A program made the position numbers and the translations under genes. From Akebia trifoliata (taxonomy: Eukaryota > Streptophyta > Magnoliopsida > Ranunculales > Lardizabalaceae): a stretch of DNA of 64,000 bases. Position 1 is the first letter of the stretch. Each line of letters starts with the position of its first letter. The DNA is taken from contig CM030704.1 of assembly GCA_017979445.1 (NCBI GenBank), positions 11,143,658 to 11,207,657 on the forward strand, given 5' to 3'. The notes under the pieces were generated by a model. The model searched no databases. It was given only the letters and a program-made list of their open reading frames with translations, and was not told where the DNA came from. This document shows, one piece after another, positions 1 through 12,000 of the stretch.

Positions 1-3000
1 GAAAGCTTCTTCTCCTTCGTTACCAAAAGTGCAGATTCCGGCATTAGCCTGAAAATAACCGAGCAATTGTTTAGTATACCACCATAGTGGTTTTGTAATG
101 AAATAGTACATGTGGTATAGAAAATTGATAAGAAAAACACTTTCCTTACTAACTTAGTAAGATTTTAACTCTTACCACAGGTCCTTGAGCTCAAATGGAT
201 TACCATGTAGGCAATCCAACACAACAGCCCTCTAGATTTCATGGAAAAACTCAGATCCAAAAAAAAAAAACAATTTTTTTGGCTTGACCCAACGTTTGAA
301 AATGGACTGCTACAAGACTTCCACGAAACTCCCAAATTTAAAATCAAAACTTAACAGTGAAAATTAATATTTTTTTGAATTTTTTTCGAAGTTCATAGAA
401 TTTTGTCCTCTATAACCTTGCGGCATCGGATCATTTTTTTTGGATGCCACAAGGTGAGCTCAACAACCCTTAGTAAGAGTCGAAATCTTTCTAAGTTACT
501 AAGACTAGTCGGACTCAATTGATAATCATGGATTTCTAGGATAAAACATCTAGCAACCATGCTTTTGACTTGGGTGGTACAAAGCTTTCAAACATGTAGA
601 CCCCAATTCCAATTTTAACGTTGAAAACCAATCTAATATTTTTCCATTGTAACGAGTATTTGAACCCTCTGTAAAACCAGAGGGGATTGCTTCATTGGTA
701 AGTAACAAAGTAAGTGGCTTACTTGGCTCGCTCTAGTGCCAACTCTGCTTCAAACCGTTCTCTCCAAGCAAGAAATGTTTCAACAGTAACCGGTTCTCCA
801 TGTGGTATGACTATCTGGAAATGAAATATGACACAACTTATCAGTCACTAGTATAATCAAGTTGTTTAAATGTGTGGAGCCATAGGTTAATATTAAGAAG
901 TAAACCACAAAGCCACCATAAACACGTACACAACTATATATATTTATATGTCGATCATAAAACTTCAACATAGACCAATGTAAGAGATATAGCTATAACC
1001 GTAGTGTACTATATGGGGATGGACACAAGTGTCTCCTCAGGGTATTGATTGCTCAAAGTTGCTTTGCAATGTGTCAAACCAACTGAGCTATGGGTCTAAG
1101 CCCTCAAGAAAGGCATTCTTCCTGTCCTCCAGAAGCATTTGCCATGCTTGAAAGTGGCAATAGGAACTAACAATTGTGATCATCTTCTTCTACGAGAGAG
1201 AAATTTCCTTCAAATCAATCTGGTAGACTTATTTTCATATGGAAATTTATTTTTGGTATGGCAATTGAAAATTCTGTATAATTCTTACTAGGAACCATAG
1301 CCCAATCAACATAGCAACTTGAAATTATGAATCAATATGCTCCACTCCCATTGCAAACATCCAATGACTGAAGACAATGAAATTGGTTGTAAAAATGCTG
1401 AACTAGATTATTGGACAAGTATCACATCAAACCTAGGGCTGCAAACATAACAGTTTGACCCCACTGTGATTTTCAAAAACAGGTTGGAGTCAAAAGTGAT
1501 CTGCAATGTACTAATTGATTAACATGATAACAAGACTAGTCCTGGATACCTCGGTTCAGAAAAAAAAAATCAAGGTAATATGGCACTAACTGAAGAAACA
1601 AAAAAAAGATTGGAACAACTAATGTCCAAAGTAAACAATATTTCAACACAAAAAGTAGAGCAACATATCAACTAAGACATCTCAATTAATCTCACATTTT
1701 GCAGGATGAAAACCAAACATCAATTTCTTACGTGAGAGAACATTATTGGCAAACATAGACAAACACCTCACTTTAAGTATCTTTTTCTGGTTAGTCAAGC
1801 AGGGGTTAATGGTCAGCAAAGATGAAGGTGGGGGGTCAATAGATTTTGAACCCAGGTCGTGGTACAAGCCTTGCCAACTTGGTGCCAACTAAGTTGGTTC
1901 CTTCACATTTTAAGTACCTTGCAAATTCTTTAGAAAACATAAAAGTATTTGGCAGAAACATTAGTAAAATCAGGAAAACAAGGCATAAGGCCAATCTTCC
2001 AAGTTGATAAAAATAACTAGAATAAATCTCACTAAGAACATGTTAACCAAACCAAGTGTGTGCAGCTCATATGATATAGCACTGGCTTCACATGCAAGAG
2101 GCACAGGGTTCAACTGCCCACACCTCCACCAAAATGTTATTGTGCACCAAACCATGAGGTTGATGGTCCAACTCATAATTTTGGTGCATGAAGAGTACAA
2201 TTATAGGTTAATAAAAAGAAAATTGAATTACTTAAAGATCAAAAATCACTAAATAGCATAAAGATAAGAATAACTGAACTATACATAAAACTAAAACGTT
2301 ACATATATTTAATTTTTCATACAATTTTATTTCTTGCATTGCCATTAATTTTTGAACATTTTCATGAAATGTACAAAAATATTTCCATCCGTAAGACGTG
2401 AAAAGAAATTCAAACTGGAAGTTCCTTTTGTGCATATTTACAATGGGAACCACTTTTCATTTCACAAAATATTTTGGTGAATGACGAGTTTCAACCAAAA
2501 CTATCAAATTTCCTGGATAAAATGCTAGATTTCGGTAAAAATAATTTTACACATTAATTTTTATTTTGGAAATAACTTTTATAGAAAATCCATATGATAT
2601 ATAAAATAGCAACAAAAAAAAGAATATTATTTTCTTGTAAAAGTTACTTATAAATTACACATAATATTTCATTCATAAATGAATTACGATCGATTAGGTA
2701 TCGACATATCATTTTATTTTGATGTAAACACGTAAATACAATCATTCATATTCCAATTACTTTGATACCTTACCTATCAAAAAAATAATTTTTTGGATAC
2801 CTTAGTGAGCTATTCATACATATTTAAAATATTAAAATAAAGATATATTTAAATAACTGTTATACTTTAAGGTGCATGTATTTAATTGGACACGATTATT
2901 CTCATTTCCATGAACATGTAATTTTTATTAGTTGCCAGCTTACGGCAACATGTAATGAAACGCTATTAACCTTCATTTCCACACGTTATATAATTGCTTG

Positions 3001-6000
3001 TTGTGATCTGATGATTTATGAATGTAGATTCAATGACAATTTTCAAATTGTTTCCATGAATAATCGTATTAATTTCCACATATTGCAGGCTGACCAAAAC
3101 TATTTTTTGTACTTTGTTACTTTGTTACTTTCTTGCATAGAATTTAAGACAGACTAAAGAAAACCTAGCAATAAATAGGGGTTGACAAATTCAATTTGGT
3201 GAACACATCACCACAACGCAGAAAAAGTCATGGGTAGAACATACATACATCTTCTTTAGCTGTATCTTCTTCTGCCGTGTCATCATCCCCAGCATCTTGA
3301 CCAAATCTTTCACTCAACCAGTCTCTAGCTGATGCGACAAGTGTGTAAACCATAGCCATACCCAGATTTTCAGATGCCTACGGACCATAAGTATGAATCA
3401 TATATCTATCTCATTTAGTTGCAGAATCAATTTCTGAAATAAATACAGCAGAAGATGGAGACTGCTGAGTCGAGCATAAAATCGGAAACCATGCACATAG
3501 TTGAAATTGCCGATGAATAGAGACATTTGTATAAACAAATTTATTTCTCAATCCAGTTTAACTGTAAAGAAGTTCAGGCTTCAATTGATGAGTCACACAA
3601 CTGACAATACGATAGGACGAAAAAAGTAACGTGGCTCCAGAACTGGCTCTGTGTCAATGCAGATAAGCATGGCTAAGTCACATTTATGAATACACCATCA
3701 TAGACAAGGCACAAAAAATAAGATAATAAGGCATGCTTGGAGTTCTTTATTGGATTCCTTTTCAAAAGATGAAAATGGAAATTTGGGTTTTATGAGCCCG
3801 AATTTCATAGACGGTAGACTTTGAATTAAGAGTTGAGATGAGCAGTCAGCTAAGATGTTACAGGTTCATTTTGTAGAAGATAAACTACCAAGGTCAATAC
3901 TGAGTAATATGCTGGAAAGGCAGTGGTCCTTGCATATGAGCATCTTTGAGATACCTCAATCTTATATGTGTTGAGAAAGTTGCCTACATTAGACCAGATT
4001 ATAAGGAGAGGTTCCCCTCAACTAACTTTTGTTATTTGAGTAAGAAGAATGGGGATTATGCAGATCACCTTTTAATTCCTTGTTCAGTTGCTCAAATGAT
4101 TTGATCACATTTTCAATCCTTATTTGGAGTTGTTGGGTGTTTTCCTTGTTCTTCAAGATTTTTGTTGTCACACCCCGAATTTCGGATGCAAAGACCCAAC
4201 CCAATTTCTCAGTTTGCTTCATGGATCCACAACCCAAGTATGATTAAAATGAAATTTAATTCAAATTAATAACATTAATTAGACAAAAGTCAAAAAAAAA
4301 ATATTGATATTTAACAACTAGTTTCAATATACCTATGATTTTGAAAAATTATAACTTAGTGTAGAAATTTCGTATTGACACCAATAATACTAATTTGAAA
4401 ATCTTAAAAAATATATTAAAGATTAAAAATAGGTCCATAACTCATACAAATACTAAACATTTTTTTAAAAATGAAGGAATTCAAAATTTTCTAACCTAAT
4501 GTTACTCAATGAAGTCAAAAAACTCCAATTCGATGGATGTTTAAAAAACTTCATCACAAATCCAAATCAAGTGATCTCAAAGTCTATATTCAAACTCAAA
4601 ATTAAGGTATGTGAAAAAAAATTAAATAATTTCATTTAAAACATTTTTAACTAAAATTCCTCAAAATATAAGTTTTAACAGAAATTTCTATGCATTATGC
4701 TTCAAGACGTGTATAGTGTAAAAATCATATGATCAAAATTTTGAATGAGACACAAACAACTTGAAAATAGGGGAGACGAGGGGGGGGGGGGGGGAGAGAT
4801 TTAGACATGTCCCCTATGGTTTGCTAAATATTAGACATACACCCCTATGTTTTGAAAATGATGACAAGCATCCCTTGATATTATTTATTATCATTAGCGT
4901 AACAAGAGCAAAGAATAAAATATTAAAAATTTATTATCATTAGTTTCTAAATTATTTTAAGATATAATTTATTTTATTCTGCATTGCAGTGAAAGATTAA
5001 CATATTGAAGGTATTTATTAAGAATGATTTGATTTGATAATTGAATAAAGTCTTATTGGATCCATCCAACCCTTACGTACTTCTGAAATTTTCAGGATCT
5101 CTACAAATAAAAATTTCACTTGAATTGTGTTTATATGTTTCTAACATGTCTGAGAAATTTTGAAAATTTTCTAGGAATTATCTCGTTCGTATGATATTGT
5201 ATCGTTGGGCTTCAAATCAAAATCACACCTATTTGTAGTCATATTTTAGAAAAGAGTAAAACATAAAAGTTGTGTGGTTTTTTATCTATTTTCACACAAT
5301 ATTGGTCTCATTCAAAAGTTTGATAAGATGAAATTTATATGATTTATGTAGGAGTATTTGGAAGGAGCAAAATCGTCGTACTTTCAATGGGTTGGCAACG
5401 GATTGTGAGTAAATAATTTTGTCTATTTTGGGACTTCTTCTCTATTGGTCGAAGGTTTCCAAGGGTATTAGGGGAGTCTTCTTCAAGGGCTTCGTAAGCA
5501 ATTGGGATAAAGTACGTAGTTTAGTCATTGAGTAGTTCTATTTGTTTTGGTATTGCTTGGTTGGTCACCTCCGCCAGCCGTGCTATTTTAATGAAATTCA
5601 TACTAATCAAAAAAAAAAAAAAAAAATCATATGATTTTTACATTGTATACATGTTAGGAATCACAGTGCACAGAAATTTTTAGTTAAAACTTATATTTTG
5701 GAAAATTTTAGTCAAAAATATTTTTAATCAAACAATTTAATTATTTTTTCAGAGACCTTAATTTTTAAGCTTTAATATAGACTGAGATGACTTAATTTGG
5801 ATTTGTAATAAATCGTTTAAAAATGCACCAAATTGGAGTTTCCTGATTTCATTGAATAACGATGTGTTAGAAAATTTTGAATTCTTTAATTTTTGAAAAT
5901 GTATAGTATTTGCAAGAGTTATGAACTTATTTTTAAGCATTAATATATTTTTAAGGTTTCTAAATTCTTATTATGGGTGCCGATACGAAATTTCTACACT

Positions 6001-9000
6001 GAGATATGATTTTTCAAAATTATAGGTATATTCAAACTATTTGTTAAAGATCAGTATTTTTTTTTAATATTGACTTTCATCTAATTAATGTTATTAGTTT
6101 AAATTAAATTTCATTTTAATCATACTTGGGTTTTAGATCCATCAAGCGGACCAAGAAATTGGGCCAGGTCTTTGGATCCGAAATTTGGGATGTGACATTT
6201 GTTCTAATCATGAATGAATTGGGGGGTCTTCCTTTGGGGATGGAAAGGGGATTTTTTGGATCCTTACCCCTTTTGCAATATGTTGAGGCCTCTAGAAGAA
6301 GAGGAATAACCATATTTTTGAAGATAAGGAACATCCTATGGAGGATATGATTATGTCAACCATGGGTCTCTTGAATTTATGGGGAAAGGACTTTAAAGGG
6401 GTATTTTTTGAAGATTTTTAATTAGATAGGTTTTGTAATTTAACTATGATGTAGTGGGTCATTGTTTTGGTTCTTGTATTTGGGTTGGCTTCCTCATTCA
6501 CCTTTTCTTCCTCATAATGAAATTTCTTACTTATAAAAAATACATCTTTCGAGTTTCATCCCTCTTAACGTGTGTTTCATTTATCAACAAAGAAAGGATT
6601 TCTTAATGATTACAACAACCAAATCAACCAATTCTATCAATTTGAAGGGAGTACTAGATATCTTCGACATCTTTTTCTTGTATGCCACAACCTTGTCAAA
6701 AATACAAGGTCCACCATCACCTTGTTAACCCGATTAGTCTTGATAAGCATAAGAAGGCTTGAAGGATGAAAATCCATTATCCTCAGGACTATTGGGCTTC
6801 CCCTTGAAGAATTTGAAGTGCTCGTTCAGTCTACAATATTGTGTTAACACATAAAAATGCTTTGTTACTAAGAAAATGCTTGGCATTTGTTATTTTATTT
6901 TAGGGATCTCATCTCATCAAAATCCTTCCTCTAAGCCCTTTCTTGTACTATGGATGGCAGCAATGCAATAAATCCACTGATCGTGTGAGAAATATTTTCC
7001 AAAGAGTAACCACTATATTAAAAAGGGAGTAGAGGCTTGTGAGTTGAAAATGGGTCATGTCCCAGAAGTCAAGCTTCATGGTTCCATTCATGACAAAAAG
7101 ACCACTTGGTGGCTAAAGGACTTGTGTAGGTCTATGACCTATAGACTATTGGAAATAATCTAGTTATTTCAGTATATTTCAGTCCTAGTTGTTTTAGTAA
7201 TAGCTTGTATTTTTTTATGTTTCTTATGTGTAAGGGCATTTATTTCCATTAACTCTTTTATTAATATAAATACCTACCAAGCTCTCAGAAAAAGACTTGA
7301 CAATTACTTTTCTCAATTCTTCTTGGAATCAAAGCTCAAGGATTTTTGTCCCCCCTCATTGGTTCCCCTCTTTGCTTTTTGTCCCTTCTTCTCTTTTTTC
7401 TTCTCCCCTTTATTCCCTAAACCTTGAGACCTACTAACCTATAGCAACTTCATTAGACCTTCTCCCCTTCGGGGGCCTTTTTTTTCCTTTTGTTTCTTAT
7501 TCCTGTTATCGCATGTTGCAATAGAGATTTGATCAATATTGCGATAGTTTTTCCACGCTATGTCTCTTACCCTACAATAGGGTTTCTGCCTATGATAGGC
7601 TTTTTCTATTCATTTTTTGCCCTACGTTAGGGTTTCTCCCTAAGATTATTCATCTTTTTGCCTTTGAAGAGTTACGGCAACAACTGCAGGGATTCTGGAG
7701 GCTTGGAACAGCACCAGGGTGCCTTTGGAAACCTACGACAGCAGTAGCATAACCTTTGGAGACCTGCAGCAGCTACTGCGTCGCATGTGGAGGCTTGCAA
7801 CAACACTTGGGGTACCCTTGGAGACCTGCAACAGTAGCAGCAAGGTCTGTGACAGTAGCAGCAAGGTCTGTGGGCAGCAGTAGAGTCTGTGGGTGCCTTT
7901 GGAGACCTGCAGCAGAAACTGCATAACTAGAGGAGGCTTACGACATCAACAGTGTTTGTGGGTGTCTTTGGAGGCCTATGGCAGCAACTGCATCGCTTGT
8001 GGAGACTTGCGGCAGCACCTGGGGTGCCCTTGAAGATCTGCGATAGCAGCAGTAATGGTTTTTTGGAGTCTCTATGGTGTGTTTGAAAACCCTGCGACAG
8101 CAATAGCAGAGTGTGGTGTTTTGCAATTTTGCTACTACGAGATTTTCCTTTAAGTCCATTTTTTTTGTGAACTATAACTATTCGTTGCTTTGTGGCTTAT
8201 TCCCTCTCTGGTTTCTTCAAGCCAAAGCAATGACTTCGGAGCAAGCAACCACGATTTCCAACTCTATTATTGGGGCTAATTCTTCAGCCCAACATATAAC
8301 CACTACTCTTCTCGATGGTTAGAATTTTCAGTCATGGTCTCGATATGTGCAACTTTATTGGAGCAATAGAGAGAAATTTAGATGGCTTTCAAGCACCGTT
8401 ACTAAACCACCCCTTACTGATCCCAAATTTGAATCATGAGAGATTGACAACTGCACTATCATTAGTTGGTTATTTAACTCTGTGGAACAGTGCATCTATA
8501 CCATGAGACTGTCTCATCTTTGTGGTCAGCACTTACTCAGACAAATGTGCATACCAAGAATGACTCAATGATTTACAAGCTTTATCAAGACATTGCCTAG
8601 GCTACCCAAAGAGCTCAGAGTGTAACTGATTACTTTGGATTTCTTTAGTCACGTTGGGAGGAACGTTTTCATTATGAGTCTATGGCTGAGTTGTCTGCAA
8701 AGGCGGTCAGGTATATGGTAAAGAGGGTTGCTAGACATCAGACCTACCAGTTTCTTATGAGTTTACATCCTGAGTTTGAGGCACGTCGAACACAGATTCT
8801 CAACACCACTCCTTTACCTTTTTTATTTGAGATATTTGCAACCATTGACAGTGATGAGCATTGTCGTCGTATTATTCCTTCTCGGACTCAGGCCCCTGGT
8901 ATTCTTTTTACTCCAGCTACGAATCAGATGGCTCTTGCAATCAACTCGAGTTTCTTTGACTCTCAAATCCCAAGATCTGGCAGTCCTGGTCGTGGTAAAG

Positions 9001-12000
9001 GGAGTGGCCTTACTTGCAGTCATTGTGGGAAGATTGACTATGAGAAAGCACACTGCTTTCAACTTTATCCCCATCTGTTACGATCTCCTACCACTCCAAC
9101 TTTGGGACAGTCTGCTCCACGTGCCGCTATAGTGGAGTCATCATTCACTCCTCTCACTAATCCTCCTTCTTCACTTGGCACTATTGATTTGCAACAGCTA
9201 CAGACTCAGATTGCCACTATTGTCTAGAATCAGTTTCATACTCATACTCACTCATCTTCAACTGTGGCCTTAATTACTACGCCTACACATCCTCTGCTTT
9301 TCATGTCACTTAGTCTGGCTCTGCTCCTCTGACATAGGTTATTGATTCTAGTTCCTCTGATCACATGATCGGTAAGTCTATCCATTGTACTCTACTTTTC
9401 CTACCACTCATAGGGAGGCTTGTCTTGTTGATGAATCTCTTACACCTATCCACAACAAGAGTATCATCCATTTATCCCTAGGATTTCCCTAGACTTTGTG
9501 TTTCATATCCCTCACCTATCTCTTAATCTTTTGTCTGTGAGTAGTATTACTAAATCTCTAAATTGCTCAGTTACTTTTTCTCCTACTTACTATCTTTTTC
9601 AGGACATGACTTCAAGAATGATTCTTGATAAGGGGTATGAGAGGGATGGGTTGTACTTGTTTGGCTCTCAACCTACTATTGTTCCAACTTCTGTACTTCC
9701 GTCCTCTAAAAGCCACACGTTTTCATCTCAAATTCTAGATATATGGCATGCTCACTTAAGACATGCCAATTTTCAACACTTATGTTCTTCATTTCCTGTT
9801 TTTAAAATTGTTTGTAGTGGACACAAATTTCAGTGCTTTGTGTGAACTTTCTAAGCACACGCGCACTTATATTCCTCGTATGCATCGAATTAATGTTATA
9901 TTTAATTTAGTTCATTATGATGTGGGGGGGCCTACCCCTGTTACTGTTTTTAATGATCATAGATATTATGTTACATTTATAGATGATTATTCTCATTGTA
10001 CTTGGTTTATCTGATGCATTCTTGTTCTGAGGTCCTCCCTATTTTTGTTAATTTTCTTAAAATGATTTAGACTCAGTACAATATCACTATTAAATCTCTT
10101 AGGTCTGATAATGGGGGGACTATATATCTAATGGGATTCGTTTCCATCGTCATGAACATGGTATGCTTCACTAGTTGACTTGTCCTTATTCTCTTGAGCA
10201 GAACGGAGCGACAGAATGAAACAATCGCCACTTCATGAACATTGTCCGTTGTCTTCTTCGAAGAGTGCATGTTCCTAAGGCATATTGGAATATGGCAATC
10301 CTCACTGCAAATTTTCTTCTCAATCACGTTCCAAATCACACCTTAGAGGAACAGGTACCTCTTCATGTCTTTCAACATAACAGTATTATCTTCCCCATTA
10401 CACCTCGAGTCTTTGGGTACACATGCTTTATTCAAGACAGGACTCTCAATCGCACAAAATTAGATGACAAAGTCATTCAATGCATTTTCTTGGATTACTC
10501 TATGTTAAAGGAGTATCGGTGTTATGATCTAATTTCTCACCGTGTCATACACTCTCTTGATGTTATTTTCTTTGAAAATGTTCCTTATTTTCATGCCACA
10601 TCTACTTTGCAGGACTCTTCTATTTTGCAGGACCCGTCTCCTATAGTGTTGTCTTCTCTAGTCTTTTCTCCATCTTCGCCGATGCTTAAGATCTACATTC
10701 ATCACCCTCGCCCTTCTCCACCCTTGCCAACCTCTTCCTTGGATTCAAGTATATCATCTCCTACCTCTACACATATACCAATTCTTATCCCTTCTATTTT
10801 TGACTCTTACTTGCCTATTGTCACTCGCAAAAGTAAGCGGGAATGTGTGACTAATCATCCTATTGCTCAGTTTGTTTCCTATCAGGATCTTTCTTCATCT
10901 TATCAAGCCTACCTTGCAATCATTGATTCTATTCGGATTCCTTGGTCTGTATTATAGGTTTGGCGAGACCCTCAGTGGACTAAAGCTATGACTGCTAAGA
11001 TGGATGTTTTGCAGAAAAATAATACCTGGGAGCTCATTACCCTTTCATCTGGGGAGCGGACCATTAGTTGTAAATGGGTCTTTCGTATGAAAGATCTCAC
11101 CAATGGCACTATTGATCGGCATAAAGCACACCTAGTTGCTAAGGGGTTTACACAAACTCCAGTAAAAGATTTTGGTGCCACATTTACTCCTATCGTCAAA
11201 CTTTCAACTATTCGACTTTCTTATCTCTTTAATTGCGTGACACTCCTGGCTACTTCACCAACTCAATGTGAAGAACATTTTTTTGAATGGTGATTTGACT
11301 AAGGTTATTTATATGGATCCTCCTAGATTTCGTCTTCAAGGGGAGTATTTTGGGTAACTATGCCGCTTTCTTAAATCTTTGTATGGCCTGAAGCAATCCC
11401 CTCAAACCTTCCACTCAAGTACTTATTGGGGATAGAAGTGACCCACTCTCGCCATGGTATTTCACTATCTCAGTGCAAATACACATCGGATCTTCTTTAA
11501 AACACTAGGATGCTTAGTTGTTGTCTTACCTCCTCCCCTATGGATCAGAATCATCATCTTCATGTCGAATCTGTTGATCTTATATCAAATCTTTTTTCTT
11601 ATTAGAGACTCGTAAGTCGTCTGATTTATTTGACTAACACTAGACCGGATTTGTCCTTTGCGGTTAGTGTGATAAATCAGTTCATGCATGTACTTCTCAT
11701 CTTGATGTCGTTTATCGTATTCTTCATTACTTGAAGTGGCATCCTTGCCTTGGACTTTTCTACCCTTTCACATTAGTTATCTTACATATAAGAGATCTAC
11801 CTCTAGTTTCTGTACTTTCTATTGTGATAACCTAATCTCGTGGAAAAGTAAGAAATAAAATATAGTTTATAGTCCTTCTACTGAAGCTGAGTATCATGTT
11901 ATAGCCCTTGGCACATGTAAACTTATTTGGCTTCAATCTTTATTGACAAAGTTGGGATTTCCTATTTCTGGTTCCTCCACTTTGTTTTATGACAACAAGT

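Larger units (their letters stand above)
815..3248 (-). other. Intron 7 of the RWD gene
   Basis: A 2.4-kb intron starting GTATGT and ending TTCCAG on the minus strand. It contains two SINE-like blocks in opposite orientation near 1.8 and 2.1 kb. The remainder is AT-rich sequence with no recognisable feature. Confidence 0.8.

Noticed and set aside
2061..2120. The 2.1-kb block as a functional tRNA gene
   Set aside because: Only A-box- and B-box-like stretches are present. Acceptor stem and anticodon loop cannot be paired, so SINE-like is the better description.
7733..8159. Minus-strand open frames in the Copia leader
   Set aside because: They arise from the CTGCAGCAGC-type repeat and have no start context or family features. 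They also run against the element's sense strand.
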